Counted from the first letter of the stretch, positions 37,154-47,328 are shown. The stretch: DNA of 64,000 nt from Giesbergeria sp. (GCF_028686475.1 NZ_JAQUCA010000004.1:14568-78567), one strand, 5' to 3'. Translations and numbers: made by a program. The notes: generated by a model not told the origin, from the sequence alone.

Positions 37154-37194
37154 GGCCGCATTTTGAGCGCAAAACCGACTGCCACAAGCCCGTG

Positions 37195-37911
37195 TTAATC
37201 CGCCTCGGGCACCTCCTCAGCGGCTGCGTTGCCCTCTTCGGCTGCTGGATGCGCCCAATGCCACAGGCGCAGGGCGGCCTCTTCAACACCTTGTTTTTTG
37301 AGGGCAGAAAACATCTGCACCTCGCCGCCGCCGGTTTGCAAACGCGCAATCGACAGCGCCTTGGCCTGCTCGGCGCGCGTGAGTTTGTCGGCTTTGGTCA
37401 AAATCACCAAAAATTTCAGACCCTCTTCGACTCTGGGGCGCACCACTTCGAGCAGGGCTTCATCCAACTCGGTCAGGCCCAAACGTGGGTCGCACAGCAG
37501 CACAATGCCGGTCAAGCTGGGGCGTTGTATCAAATAATTGACCATCACTTGCTGCCAGCGCATTTTGTCCGAGCGCGACACCGCCGCGTAGCCATAGCCG
37601 GGCAAATCGGCCAACACGGCATCTTGAATGCCTTGGCGGCCCAAGCTAAACAGGTTGATATGCTGGGTGCGCCCCGGTTTTTTCGAGGCAAAGGCCAATT
37701 GCTTTTGCTGTGTCAGGGTGTTGATACAGGTGGACTTGCCAGCGTTAGAGCGGCCGACAAAGGCAATCTCTGGCACATCAATCTCGGGCAGCTGGTTGAG
37801 CTGGGCCGCCGTGGTTAAAAAGCGTGCCGTGTGCATCCAGCCCAAGGCGGTGCGGCCATCCATAGCGGGCGAAGGGGTGCCAGCAACAGGCACAGAAACA
37901 GAAGGTGTCAT
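37195..37911 (-). CDS. engB: Ribosome biogenesis GTPase EngB (YihA/YsxC)
   Basis: The 238-residue GTPase has G1 GRSNAGKSTCI, G3 DLPGYGYA and G4 TKADKL. It aids assembly of the large ribosomal subunit. ATG 37911 gives a slightly long N-terminus; ATG 37863 is an alternative closer to the usual family length. The C-terminal acidic tail (AAEEGNAAAEEVPEAD) is longer than usual. It diverges from the cytochrome c4 gene, an order seen in many Burkholderiales. Confidence 0.93.
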   Translation of the reverse strand: MTPSVSVPVAGTPSPAMDGRTALGWMHTARFLTTAAQLNQLPEIDVPEIAFVGRSNAGKSTCINTLTQQKQLAFASKKPGRTQHINLFSLGRQGIQDAVLADLPGYGYAAVSRSDKMRWQQVMVNYLIQRPSLTGIVLLCDPRLGLTELDEALLEVVRPRVEEGLKFLVILTKADKLTRAEQAKALSIARLQTGGGEVQMFSALKKQGVEEAALRLWHWAHPAAEEGNAAAEEVPEAD

Positions 37912-37985
37912 GAAATCAAATTCGGCGGTAAGAGCAGCATTGTAGAATCGGGCTGTTTTGCGCCACCATCAATAAGACCCTCGAT

Positions 37986-38606
37986 ATGAAGAAGTTGCTC
38001 GCCTCCTTGCTCACGGCTGCCGCGCTGGCAGCTACCGCGTTTCCGGCGTTTTCTGCCGGCCCAGCCAAACCCGATCTGGCTAAAGGCGAGGCCAGCTATG
38101 CCGCTGTCTGTGCTGCCTGCCACGCTGCCGATGGCAACTCCACCACCGTGGCCAACCCCAAGCTGGCCCAGCAGCACCCCGAATACCTGACCAAGCAATT
38201 GCAAGAGTTCAAATCAGGCAAGCGGGCCAATGCCATCATGTCGGGCATGGTTGCCGCCCTGACCGACGACGACATGCGTAACATCTCTGCTTGGCTCGCT
38301 ACCAAGCAAGCCACGCCCGGCTTTGCCAAAGACAAGGCGATGGTCATGCTGGGCGAACGCATCTACCGTGGCGGCATTGCCGACCGCAACATTGCCGCCT
38401 GCGCCGCTTGTCACAGCCCCAACGGTGCGGGCATTCCGTCGCAATACCCCCGCTTGGCCGGTCAACATGCCGATTACACCGCCGCCCAGCTGGTGCAGTT
38501 CCGCGATGGCGTGCGTAACAACAGCATCCAAATGACTGGCGTAGCCGCCAAGCTCAACGACCGCGAAATCAAGGCCGTCTCTGATTACATTGCTGGCCTA
38601 CGCTAA
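37986..38606 (+). CDS. Di-heme cytochrome c4
   Basis: The 206-residue periplasmic protein has a signal peptide (LLASLLTAAALAATAFPAFSA) and two CAACH heme sites at residues 42-46 and 139-143, the two-domain layout of cytochrome c4. It carries electrons to terminal oxidases. Downstream resB and ccsB encode the System II machinery that attaches its hemes. A strong terminator separates it from them. Confidence 0.95.
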   Translation: MKKLLASLLTAAALAATAFPAFSAGPAKPDLAKGEASYAAVCAACHAADGNSTTVANPKLAQQHPEYLTKQLQEFKSGKRANAIMSGMVAALTDDDMRNISAWLATKQATPGFAKDKAMVMLGERIYRGGIADRNIAACAACHSPNGAGIPSQYPRLAGQHADYTAAQLVQFRDGVRNNSIQMTGVAAKLNDREIKAVSDYIAGLR

Positions 38607-38660
38607 AACCTAGCCACTGGCGCCGTTCTACGGAACCAAGCGCCGCCAACAGACCCCAAG

Positions 38661-38700
38661 ACGGGCGGGCCATCTTTGCGGTGGCCCGCCCGTTTTAATT
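38661..38700 (+). terminator. Cytochrome c4 terminator
   Basis: An 11-bp stem ACGGGCGGGCC/GGCCCGCCCGT (38661-38671 and 38683-38693) followed by TTTAATTTT, 55 bases after the cytochrome gene. Confidence 0.92.
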
Positions 38701-38721
38701 TTGCCCCGTATCATCCTTTTC

Positions 38722-40884
38722 ATGTCTGATTCTTCACCCGGCGTGCGCCCCCGTATTGGCGCACAAGCCTTGCGAGCCAGTATGGAAGTGCTGGTCTCGA
38801 TGCGCTTTGCCATTGCTTTGCTCACGGTCATTTGCATTGCCTCGGTGATTGGCACCGTACTCAAACAGCATGAGCCTATCAACAATTATGTCAACCAGTT
38901 TGGGCCATTTTGGGCCGAGTTGTTTTTGGCGCTCAAACTCAATGCCGTTTACAGTGCTTGGTGGTTTTTGCTGATTTTGGCGTTTTTGGTACTCAGTACC
39001 TCGCTGTGCATTGCGCGCAGTACGCCCAAAATTTGGGCTGACCTCAAAACCTACAAAGAAAACATCCGCGAAAAAAATCTGGCCGCGTTTCACCACAAGG
39101 CCCAAGCCGTTTTGACGGGTGACAGCGCCAGCGAGGCGCAACGCATCGGCCAAATGCTGGTCGGTGGCGGCTGGAAAGTCAAACTGCAGCAGCGCGACAC
39201 CCCCGCTGGCCCCGGCACCGGTTGGATGGTCGCTGCCAAAGCCGGTGCGGCCAATAAGCTAGGCTACATTGCAGCGCACAGCGCGATTGTGCTGGTGTGT
39301 ATTGGCGGCCTGTTGGATGGAGATTTGATGGTGCGCGCGCAAATGTGGTGGGGCAATAAACTGCCCTACACCGGCGGCGGCTTAATCTCTGATGTGCCCC
39401 AGCAGCACCGCCTGAGCGAGCGCAACCCAACCTTCCGGGGCAATTTACTGGTAGCCGAGGGCACACAGGCCGATACCGCCATCTTGGCCCAATCCGATGG
39501 CATTTTGTTGCAAGAGTTACCTTTTGCGATTGAACTGAAAAAGTTCATTGTCGAGCATTACTCCACCGGAATGCCCAAGCTGTTTGCCAGCGACATCATC
39601 ATCCACGACAAAGCCACGGGTGCCCAAACCCCGGCGCGCATTGAGGTCAACCACCCGGCCAGCTATAAAGGGATTGAGATTTACCAATCCAGCTTTGACG
39701 ATGGTGGCTCCGCCGTGACGCTGCAAGCCCTGCCACTAACCCCCGGCGGCCAGCGCTTTGAAGTGCAAGGCAGCATTGGGGGCAATTCGCAACTGGTCAA
39801 GGCCAGCGGTGGCGATGCGCTCACCTTAGAATTTACCTCGCTGCGCGTGTTCAACATTGAAAATTTTGGTGCCGATGGTTTGAGTTCGGGGGCTGATGTG
39901 CGTAAAGTGGATTTGCGCCAGGCCATTGACGCGCGCTTGGGTGCGGCCAACAAAACCAATACGCGCAAAGAATTACGCAATGTTGGCCCCAGCATAGGTT
40001 ACAAACTGCGCGATGCCGCTGGCCAAGCGCGTGAGTACCACAACTACATGCAGCCCATCGTGCTAGAAGAAGGCGGCACGCCGATGTTCTTGCTGGGCGT
40101 GCGCGAAACCCCAGCGGACCCATTGCGCTACCTGCGCCTGCCCGCCGATGCCCAAGGCAGCATGGATGGCTTTATCCGTCTGCGTGCTGCCCTGAATGAC
40201 CCAGCCCTGCGCGATGAAGCCGTGCGCCGCTACGCCAGCCAAGCGATAGATGCCTCGCGCCCCGAGGTGATAGAGCAATTGCGCCAATCAGCGGCGCGCG
40301 CGCTGGGCTTGTTTGCTGGGGCCGAAAACACTGGCAAACCCGGCCAGCCTGGCAAACCTGTGGGCGGCCTGCCAGCGCTGTCCGACTTCATCGAGGCCAA
40401 TGTGCCCGAATCCGAGCGCAGCAAGGCCAGCGAGGTGCTGATTCGCATCCTCAACGGTAGCCTGTTTGAACTGGCCCAACTGGCACAGCAACGCGCGGGC
40501 TTGCCGCCCTTGTCTCCCAATGAGCAAACCCAAGGCTTTATGACCCAATCGGTATTGGCTTTAAGCGATGTGCAGATTTACCCTGCGCCCTTGGTGTTCC
40601 AACTGAAAGATTTCACACAGGTGCAGGCCAGTGTGTTCCAAGTAGCGCGCGCACCGGGCAAGAACATTGTCTATTTGGGCTGTGCCTTGCTGATTTTGGG
40701 CGTGTTTGCCATGCTCTATGTGCGCGAGCGCCGCCTGTGGATTTGGTTGGCCCCACAGCCACAAGGACAAGGCAGTCAAGCCACAATGGCCCTGTCGAGC
40801 AACCGCAAGACGATGGATGCCGACCGCGAATTTGCCCAATTGACCGACAAACTCATCGGTGTACCCCCCGGAGCCAAAACATGA
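38722..40884 (+). CDS. resB: Cytochrome c biogenesis protein ResB (Ccs1)
   Basis: The 720-residue membrane protein has three N-terminal membrane segments (LLTVICIASVIGTVL, WWFLLILAFLVLSTSLC, LGYIAAHSAIVLVCIGGLL), a large periplasmic domain and a last helix near the C-terminus (NIVYLGCALLILGVFAMLY). With CcsB it moves and attaches heme to apocytochromes (System II). ATG 38722 follows the terminator closely; TTG 38701 would lie on the terminator's T run. Overlaps ccsB by ATGA. Confidence 0.93.
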   Translation: MSDSSPGVRPRIGAQALRASMEVLVSMRFAIALLTVICIASVIGTVLKQHEPINNYVNQFGPFWAELFLALKLNAVYSAWWFLLILAFLVLSTSLCIARSTPKIWADLKTYKENIREKNLAAFHHKAQAVLTGDSASEAQRIGQMLVGGGWKVKLQQRDTPAGPGTGWMVAAKAGAANKLGYIAAHSAIVLVCIGGLLDGDLMVRAQMWWGNKLPYTGGGLISDVPQQHRLSERNPTFRGNLLVAEGTQADTAILAQSDGILLQELPFAIELKKFIVEHYSTGMPKLFASDIIIHDKATGAQTPARIEVNHPASYKGIEIYQSSFDDGGSAVTLQALPLTPGGQRFEVQGSIGGNSQLVKASGGDALTLEFTSLRVFNIENFGADGLSSGADVRKVDLRQAIDARLGAANKTNTRKELRNVGPSIGYKLRDAAGQAREYHNYMQPIVLEEGGTPMFLLGVRETPADPLRYLRLPADAQGSMDGFIRLRAALNDPALRDEAVRRYASQAIDASRPEVIEQLRQSAARALGLFAGAENTGKPGQPGKPVGGLPALSDFIEANVPESERSKASEVLIRILNGSLFELAQLAQQRAGLPPLSPNEQTQGFMTQSVLALSDVQIYPAPLVFQLKDFTQVQASVFQVARAPGKNIVYLGCALLILGVFAMLYVRERRLWIWLAPQPQGQGSQATMALSSNRKTMDADREFAQLTDKLIGVPPGAKT

Positions 40885-42227
40885 ACACGGCGACCACCAC
40901 GACCAACGCCACCATCACCCTCAACGAGAGTTTTGCCGCACGGCGCAATGCTTTTGATTGGATTTTTGCCGCCTTGGTGTTGCTGGGCGGCTTGTTTGCC
41001 CTGCAACGCTATGCCAACTACATGGATGGCTACGAAAAGGGTATTTTGCTGGGCACCATTCCAGCAGTCATTTGGCTGGGCTGGTTTTGGCGACCCTTGC
41101 GCGCCCTGATGCTGGGGGCAGGCGCTGGTGCTTTGCTGGCGATTAGCTTGTACCAACAAGGCGATGCGGGCAGTTTGGCACGCGCAGATACGGTGTTTTG
41201 GCTCAAATACTTTTTATCCAGCCAATCTGCCATTCTGTGGATGAGCATGTTGTTCTTCATGAGCACCATTTTTTACTGGCTGAGCATGTTCGCCAAAGGC
41301 GAAGGCAGCACCATGTCTTTGCTGGGTTCGCGCTTGGTCTGGACGGCGGTGTTCATGGCCTTGGTGGGTACGCTGGTGCGCTGGTACGAGAGCTACTTGC
41401 TGGGGCCAGATATTGGCCATATTCCGGTCAGTAACCTGTACGAAGTGTTTGTCATGTTTTGCTGGATGACGGCACTGTTCTATTTGTACTACGAAGAGCA
41501 ATACAAGACGCGCGCCTTGGGCGCTTTTGTCATGCTGGTGATCAGTGCTGCCGTGGGCTTTTTGCTTTGGTACACCGTGGTGCGTGAGGCGCACGAAATC
41601 CAGCCCTTGGTGCCAGCGCTGCAAAGCTGGTGGATGAAGCTGCATGTACCGGCCAACTTTATCGGTTATGGCACCTTTGCCTTGGCCGCGATGGTGGCCT
41701 TTGCCTACCTGATTAAACAATCGGCGGGCGAGACGCGCTGGTACAAGCTGGCCCCGCTGTGGTTGCTGGGCGTGGTGCTGTGCTTTGAGCCGGTGGTGTT
41801 CCGTACCAGTGCAGGCCAAAACGGCAGCAGCTACTGGATGGTGTATTTTGGTATCTCGGCCATCATCGTGGCCGGGATTTTGCTGGGGCGTGAGCGCATT
41901 GCCGCCAAATTGCCAGCGCTGGAGCTGCTCGATGATGTGATGTACAAATCCATTGCCGTGGGCTTTGCATTTTTTACCATTGCCACGGTGTTGGGCGCGC
42001 TTTGGGCCGCCGAGGCTTGGGGCGGCTATTGGAGCTGGGACCCGAAGGAAACCTGGGCCTTGATTGTCTGGCTGAACTATGCCGCCTGGCTGCACATGCG
42101 CCTCATGAAGGGCCTGCGCGGCACGGTGTCGGCATGGTGGGCCTTAGTGGGCTTGGCCGTGACCACCTTTGCCTTTTTGGGGGTGAATATGTTCTTGTCC
42201 GGGCTGCACAGCTACGGCAATTTGTAA
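40881..42227 (+). CDS. ccsB: Cytochrome c biogenesis protein CcsB (ResC/CcsA-type)
   Basis: The 448-residue polytopic protein carries the tryptophan-rich heme-binding loop WGGYWSWDPKETWALIVWLN near the C-terminus, plus conserved His residues in membrane helices. It works with ResB as heme exporter and cytochrome c synthetase. The start at 40881 overlaps the resB stop; the open frame upstream is shadow. Serves cytochrome c4 and other c-type cytochromes. Confidence 0.95.
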   Translation: MNTATTTTNATITLNESFAARRNAFDWIFAALVLLGGLFALQRYANYMDGYEKGILLGTIPAVIWLGWFWRPLRALMLGAGAGALLAISLYQQGDAGSLARADTVFWLKYFLSSQSAILWMSMLFFMSTIFYWLSMFAKGEGSTMSLLGSRLVWTAVFMALVGTLVRWYESYLLGPDIGHIPVSNLYEVFVMFCWMTALFYLYYEEQYKTRALGAFVMLVISAAVGFLLWYTVVREAHEIQPLVPALQSWWMKLHVPANFIGYGTFALAAMVAFAYLIKQSAGETRWYKLAPLWLLGVVLCFEPVVFRTSAGQNGSSYWMVYFGISAIIVAGILLGRERIAAKLPALELLDDVMYKSIAVGFAFFTIATVLGALWAAEAWGGYWSWDPKETWALIVWLNYAAWLHMRLMKGLRGTVSAWWALVGLAVTTFAFLGVNMFLSGLHSYGNL

Positions 42228-42245
42228 GCCGCCCCCATTCCTCGG

Positions 42246-42866
42246 TTATTGCGCGGCTGCTTGGCCGCGCACCAAGGCCAAGTAATCGCGCCGGGTTTCG
42301 GGCGCAACACTGGCCACCAATTGCGCGTAGGGCGTTTGGTGGCGCGCCAACATGCGCGCCGAGGCCATTGTGTGCGATTTGCAAAACCAGTGGCAGGTGT
42401 GTTGCATCAGCAGCAGCTCTGCCGACATGGTAAAGGCGCGGTCGCGCTCCGATTGGCCGGGCTGCCGGTGTACCGCACGCTCTAGCCCACGCGCATGGAT
42501 GCTCAAGGCTTGGCGCATATCAAAGGTGGCTTGTGGCCACCAAACATCGGCCAGGGGTAAAGGCAGGGGCAAGCGGCTGATGCGGGTGCTATCGGCCTGC
42601 ACTTGGGCAAAATCTTTGGCAAAACGCCGAAACTGCTCGGACAATTGGTGTTCGGTGGTGGCCAGCAGGTGCCAAATTTGCTCACGCCGCTCTGGAGTGC
42701 TTTCGCCCAAGGCACGCAGATAGCCATCCATCAGCGCTTCCATCAGCTTTTCAATTTGGTAGGGTTGCAGGTGGCGGCCCAGCAGCAGCATACGGCGGCG
42801 TTGATGGCGGTTGTTGAGCCAATACAGCCCCACTGTGAGCAGTAACGCAAGGGTCAAAATATCCAT
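42246..42866 (-). CDS. Unknown single-span membrane protein
   Basis: The 206-residue protein has an N-terminal membrane helix (MDILTLALLLTVGLYWL) and a cytoplasmic helical domain rich in Arg, Gln and Glu with four Trp. No family was recognised. It lies convergent to ccsB and 26 bases downstream of the peptide-binding protein gene, so it may be read through from the ABC operon. Length and composition look like a real gene. Confidence 0.65.
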   Translation of the reverse strand: MDILTLALLLTVGLYWLNNRHQRRRMLLLGRHLQPYQIEKLMEALMDGYLRALGESTPERREQIWHLLATTEHQLSEQFRRFAKDFAQVQADSTRISRLPLPLPLADVWWPQATFDMRQALSIHARGLERAVHRQPGQSERDRAFTMSAELLLMQHTCHWFCKSHTMASARMLARHQTPYAQLVASVAPETRRDYLALVRGQAAAQ

Positions 42867-42892
42867 AAATTTTCAGATGCGTGCAGCAAGTA

Positions 42893-44383
42893 TCAGACCC
42901 AAAACAGGCTCGATAGGTCATTGACAAAAATGGGCATGTCTTTCCACAAGCCCTTGAGGCGTTTATCGGCCACCGTGACCCATTGCGGTTGGTACAAAAA
43001 GGCGTGTACCGCATCTTCGGCCAATAGGCGTTGTGCCTCGCCCAAGAGCCGCGCCCGATCTACCGGACGCGCGGCGCTTTGCAATTGGGCATACAGCGCC
43101 TGAAAGGCCGGGGAGCGGTAGCCCCAGTAATAATCGGGTTTGGCAAAATTGCCCAAATCAAACGGCTCGACGTGTGAAATCAGCGTCAGGTCGTAATTTT
43201 TGTGTTGGTAGGTGCCACTGAGCCACTGCGCCCACTCGACGTTTTGCAGTTTGACTTGGATGCCAATTTTGGCCAATTGGGCAGCGACAATTTCGCCGCC
43301 TTGGCGCGCATAAGGCGGCGGCGGCAGCGTCATGGTGAGCTTGAGCGGCTGCTGCACGCCCGCTTCGCGCAGCAGTTGCCGTGCTTTTTCTGGGTCATAG
43401 GGGTTGATGCCGGTGGTATCCACATAGCCAAAGCTGCCGGGCACATAGTGGCTACCAATCGGCACGCCGTAGCCGTCGGCCCCGCCATCAATCAGCGCTT
43501 TGCGGTCAATGGCGGCGGCAATAGCGCGGCGCACGCGCACATCATTGAGGGGCTTGCGCGCATTGTTCATGGCAACAATGGTTTTGGCGCGCGAGTTGCT
43601 GACCTGCACCTGAAACCGTGGGTTGGCCTTGAACTGCGCCACACTGCGCGGCGTAACGCGGGCAAACAAATCGACATCACCCGCCAACAAGGCGGCCACT
43701 TGGGCGGCGGGGTCGGCAATAAAGCGGAAGGTGGCTTGGCGAATGCGTAGCGGCGCACTGGGGCGAAAGCCGCTCCATTGCTCTAGCGTGAGTGAGGAGC
43801 CTTTGCGCCACTGCTTGAGTTGGTAAGGGCCAGTGCCCACCGGGTGGGTGGCGTTGCTGGCGGCGCTTTGGGGTTCGACCATCGCGGCGCTGGCTTGGCC
43901 CAGCATAAATAAAAAATCGGGGTCAATGTTGTCGTGGTGGACGGACACGGTATGCTCGTCCCGCACCACGGTTTTGAGCGGGGCAAAGCTGCCCTTGTCT
44001 TTGTTGGTGCTTTTGGCACTGCCCGCACGGTCTAATGAAAATTTGACGGTGTGCGCGTTAAAGGTGGCACCATTGTGAAACTTGACATCTTTACGCAGGC
44101 GCAAGGTGGTGGTTTTGAAATCGGGGGAGACCTCCCAGCTTTCGGCCAACAGCGGCGAGACGCTGCCATCGGCGTTGATTTTGGTCAGGCTCTCAAACAG
44201 GTTGTAATGCACGATTTCGCCAATCGCCGAGGCGGCGCCAGAGGTGGGGTCTAGCCCCGGCGGTTCTAGGTGCAGGGCCAGCACCAAGGTGTCTTTGGCT
44301 GGCTGGGCTTGGGCGATGCGGGGCAAGGCCAAGGAAAGGCTGGCCAAGCCGCTGCTGGCCAAAAGGGTACGACGCTGGAACAT
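42893..44383 (-). CDS. Dipeptide/oligopeptide-type ABC transporter substrate-binding protein
   Basis: The 496-residue SBP_bac_5-family protein has a signal peptide (LLASSGLASLSLALPRIAQA) with a twin-Arg-like start MFQRRTLL, and the family region ESWEVSPDFKTTTLRLRKDV. It should deliver peptides, glutathione or another small ligand to the permease encoded upstream. Last gene of a five-gene operon, 14 bases after the second ATPase gene. Confidence 0.92.
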   Translation of the reverse strand: MFQRRTLLASSGLASLSLALPRIAQAQPAKDTLVLALHLEPPGLDPTSGAASAIGEIVHYNLFESLTKINADGSVSPLLAESWEVSPDFKTTTLRLRKDVKFHNGATFNAHTVKFSLDRAGSAKSTNKDKGSFAPLKTVVRDEHTVSVHHDNIDPDFLFMLGQASAAMVEPQSAASNATHPVGTGPYQLKQWRKGSSLTLEQWSGFRPSAPLRIRQATFRFIADPAAQVAALLAGDVDLFARVTPRSVAQFKANPRFQVQVSNSRAKTIVAMNNARKPLNDVRVRRAIAAAIDRKALIDGGADGYGVPIGSHYVPGSFGYVDTTGINPYDPEKARQLLREAGVQQPLKLTMTLPPPPYARQGGEIVAAQLAKIGIQVKLQNVEWAQWLSGTYQHKNYDLTLISHVEPFDLGNFAKPDYYWGYRSPAFQALYAQLQSAARPVDRARLLGEAQRLLAEDAVHAFLYQPQWVTVADKRLKGLWKDMPIFVNDLSSLFWV

Positions 44384-44397
44384 GGAGTGCTGTTTTT

Positions 44398-45360
44398 TTA
44401 GGGCAATGGCGGATTTTCGCCCACTGCCGCTGCCATGCGTTGGCGCAGGGTTTGTTGGCGGCGCGCACGACCGGGGTCCATTTGCGGCACAGCATCGAGC
44501 AAGGCCCGGGTGCAGGGGTGCTGCGGATTGGAAAACAAAGCTTGCGGCGTGCCGCGCTCTACCACCTGGCCTTGGTCTAATACCAAAACCTCATCGCACA
44601 AATGTTGCACCACGGCCAAATCGTGGCTGATGAGAACATAGCCTAAACCATGTTGCTGTTGCACATCAAGCAGCAAATTCAGCACTTGTGCCTGCACCGA
44701 TACATCCAAAGCACTGACCGGCTCATCGGCCACCACCAGCAGGGGTTTGGTGATGAGGGCGCGGGCAATGGCAATGCGCTGGCGCTGGCCACCAGAAAAC
44801 TGGTGCGGGTATTGGTCTAAAGCACTGGCTGGCAAGCCGACTTGGGCCAGCACTTGGGCTGCTTGTGCGCGCTGCTCAGGGCGGCTGATGGGCTGGCCCA
44901 AGCCACGCAAGGGTTCGGTGACAATCTGGGCGATGCGCTGGCGTGGATTGAGGGAGCTGTACGGGTCTTGAAACACCATTTGCATGTGGCAACGCGCTTG
45001 GCGCAAAGCCGTGGCGTGCAGGGTGTGCAAGGGGGGCCGCCCGAGCAAGCGCACGCCACCGCGACTGGGTGACAGGAGGCCCATGAGCAAGCGCGCCAAG
45101 GTCGATTTACCCGCCCCCGAGGCCCCAACAATGCCAATACTGCGCCCCATTTGCAGGGTAAAACTGACATCGTGCAGCACCGTGCGTTGCGTGGCTGTTT
45201 GCCACGGCCAAGGCGCTGGTACGGGGTAGCCAAAGCCCAAGTTTTGCACTTGGAGCAAGGGCAACTCGGGCAGGGCATCGGGCGCGGGGGCTTGCCAAGC
45301 GCCAGACATTTCCCGAAAGTCGATGTCGATGGCCTGCGTTTTTTGTGGGGCCGAAGTCAT
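44398..45360 (-). CDS. Peptide ABC transporter ATPase, DppF/OppF type
   Basis: The 320-residue ATPase has Walker A GASGAGKST, Q-loop region MVFQDPYSSLNPRQ, signature FSGGQRQRIAIARAL and Walker B LLVVADEPVSALD. C-terminal oligopeptide-type extension (QALFSNPQHPCTRALLDAVP). It overlaps the preceding ATPase gene by ATGA. Pairs with DppD-like partner to power import. Confidence 0.94.
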   Translation of the reverse strand: MTSAPQKTQAIDIDFREMSGAWQAPAPDALPELPLLQVQNLGFGYPVPAPWPWQTATQRTVLHDVSFTLQMGRSIGIVGASGAGKSTLARLLMGLLSPSRGGVRLLGRPPLHTLHATALRQARCHMQMVFQDPYSSLNPRQRIAQIVTEPLRGLGQPISRPEQRAQAAQVLAQVGLPASALDQYPHQFSGGQRQRIAIARALITKPLLVVADEPVSALDVSVQAQVLNLLLDVQQQHGLGYVLISHDLAVVQHLCDEVLVLDQGQVVERGTPQALFSNPQHPCTRALLDAVPQMDPGRARRQQTLRQRMAAAVGENPPLP

Positions 45361-46376
45361 CGCAGCCTCCAGGCTTTTTGCCCCGGCGTGCTGCTGGGGG
45401 TGGCCTCTATACGCAGGCAGCGCACGCTGTGGCCATCCTCAGACAGGGTTTGCACCCCTGGCGCTTCGCGCTGGCAGGCCGCCAAGGTGAACTCGCAACG
45501 CCCGGCAAACGGACAACCAAGCGGCCTATCGGCCAAAGCAGGCAGGCTGCCCGCAATGGCGGGCAGGCGCTGGCGCAAGCGCGAATGCGCCCCCAGCACC
45601 GGGCGCGCCGCCAATAAAGCGCGGGTGTAAGGATGCGCCAAATGGGCAAACACCGCTGTGGTGGGGCCGCTCTCTAACACGGTGCCACCGTACAGCACCA
45701 ACATCTGGTCGGTGTTTTGGGCAATCAAGCCCAAATCGTGCGAAATCAACAGCAGTGCCATACCGCGCTCGGCGGCCACGTCTTGCAGCAACTGCAAAAT
45801 TTGCTGCTGCAACACCACGTCCAGCGCGGTGGTGGGTTCATCGGCAATCAGCACCTCGGGGCCACAGGCCAAGGCCATCGCAATGGTGATGCGCTGGCGC
45901 TGGCCGCCAGAAAATTCATGCGGGTAGCTGTCTAGCCGTTGCGCTGCCTCGGGCAGCCCGACACGCTTTAACAAGGCTAAAGCCTGTTGGCGTGCCGCTG
46001 CCCGCCCCAAACCTTGGTGCAGGCGCAAAGGCTCGGCCACTTGGTCGCCAATACGGTGCAGCGGATTGAGTGCTGTCATGGGTTCTTGAAACACCATTGC
46101 CAAGCGTTGCCCGCGTATGCGGCACAGAGCAGCATCGGGCAAACCCAACAATTCTTGGCCATGCAGGCGGATACTGCCGCGCACCTGCGCCCCTTGGGGC
46201 AACAAGCCCAGCAAAGCCAAGGCAGTGAGGGATTTGCCACTGCCCGACTCCCCCACCAGCCCCAGCGTTTGGCCACGCTCTAGGCTAAAAGACAAGTCGC
46301 GCACGGCCTGCACTGGTCCTTGTGCTGTCGGTAGGGCAATCGACAAATTCGTTACTTGTAGCAAAGGCGTGGGCAT
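45357..46376 (-). CDS. Peptide ABC transporter ATPase, DppD/OppD type
   Basis: The 339-residue ATPase has Walker A GESGSGKSLT, signature FSGGQRQRITIAMAL, Walker B VLIADEPTTALD and a C-terminal cysteine-bearing region (RPLGCPFAGRCEFTLAAC) typical for OppD/DppD proteins with an Fe-S-like motif. It is preceded by the permease genes and overlaps the next ATPase gene. Confidence 0.94.
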   Translation of the reverse strand: MPTPLLQVTNLSIALPTAQGPVQAVRDLSFSLERGQTLGLVGESGSGKSLTALALLGLLPQGAQVRGSIRLHGQELLGLPDAALCRIRGQRLAMVFQEPMTALNPLHRIGDQVAEPLRLHQGLGRAAARQQALALLKRVGLPEAAQRLDSYPHEFSGGQRQRITIAMALACGPEVLIADEPTTALDVVLQQQILQLLQDVAAERGMALLLISHDLGLIAQNTDQMLVLYGGTVLESGPTTAVFAHLAHPYTRALLAARPVLGAHSRLRQRLPAIAGSLPALADRPLGCPFAGRCEFTLAACQREAPGVQTLSEDGHSVRCLRIEATPSSTPGQKAWRLR

Positions 46377-46418
46377 AGGCGGTGCGTTAAAAGAAGAGGG
46401 CCAGCATCGGCATCAGCA

Positions 46419-47300
46419 TCAACGCTGTTGCGACAAACGCGGGTCCAGGGCATCGCGCAGGCCGTCGCCCAACAAATTAAGGCCCAACACCGCCAGCACA
46501 ATCGCCAAACCGGGCCATAAAGCCAACAATGGCGCTTGCCAGAGCAGGGTTTGGGCCTCGCTGAGCATTCGGCCCCACGAGAGCTGCGGCGGCTGCGCGC
46601 CCAGCCCCAAATAAGACAAGGCGGCTTCGAGCAAAATGGCCACGGCAAATTGCACCGTGGCCTGCACCAGCAGCGCCGGGGCGATATTGGGCAACACATG
46701 CTCTAAGCTGATGCGCCAGCCACCCTTGCCACTGATGCGTGCTGCCAAAATAAAATCGCGCGTCCATACCACCTGCGCCGAGGCGCGCGCCACGCGCACA
46801 AACACCGGAATGTTAAACAAGCCAATCGCCAAAATAGCGTTGAGCAGCCCCGGCCCATACACTGCCGTGAGCATGATGGCCAACAGCACCGCCGGAAAGG
46901 CAAACGCCACATCGGCCAGCCGCAACACCAGTTGCTCTAACCAACCGCGCCGCGCCGCTGCCAGCAGGCCCAAAGCGCTGCCCAGCACCAGCCCGATAGC
47001 CACGGCCAGCGCCCCGACCAGCAGCGCTTGCCCGGCCCCCAACAGCAGCATGGCGGCGACATCACGCCCCAAGGCATCGGTGCCCAGCCAATGGTGCGCG
47101 CTGGGGGTTTGCAGCTTGGCTGCCAAATCGACCTCGTAGGCAGATGCGGGATGCCACAACAAGCCCACCACGGCGGCCAGCAGCCACAAGGCCACCAACA
47201 AACCACCCAGCGCCAAGCTGGGGTGCTGGCGCAGCCAAGCCAGCACAGAACGCGCCGGGCGGGGTGCAGCAGAAACAGGCGCAGGAGGAGCAGCAGGCAT
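46419..47300 (-). CDS. Peptide ABC transporter permease, DppC type
   Basis: The 293-residue permease has about six membrane segments and the DppC/OppC signatures HWLGTDALGRDV at the first periplasmic loop and a C-terminal EAA loop (AARISGKGGWRISLEHVLPN). ATG 47300 was chosen; a GTG at 47342 is possible but would overlap the dppB-like gene. It forms the pore with the DppB-type protein. Confidence 0.9.
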   Translation of the reverse strand: MPAAPPAPVSAAPRPARSVLAWLRQHPSLALGGLLVALWLLAAVVGLLWHPASAYEVDLAAKLQTPSAHHWLGTDALGRDVAAMLLLGAGQALLVGALAVAIGLVLGSALGLLAAARRGWLEQLVLRLADVAFAFPAVLLAIMLTAVYGPGLLNAILAIGLFNIPVFVRVARASAQVVWTRDFILAARISGKGGWRISLEHVLPNIAPALLVQATVQFAVAILLEAALSYLGLGAQPPQLSWGRMLSEAQTLLWQAPLLALWPGLAIVLAVLGLNLLGDGLRDALDPRLSQQR

Positions 47301-47328
47301 AGAAAAAAACCGAGGAGTAGGCGGTGCT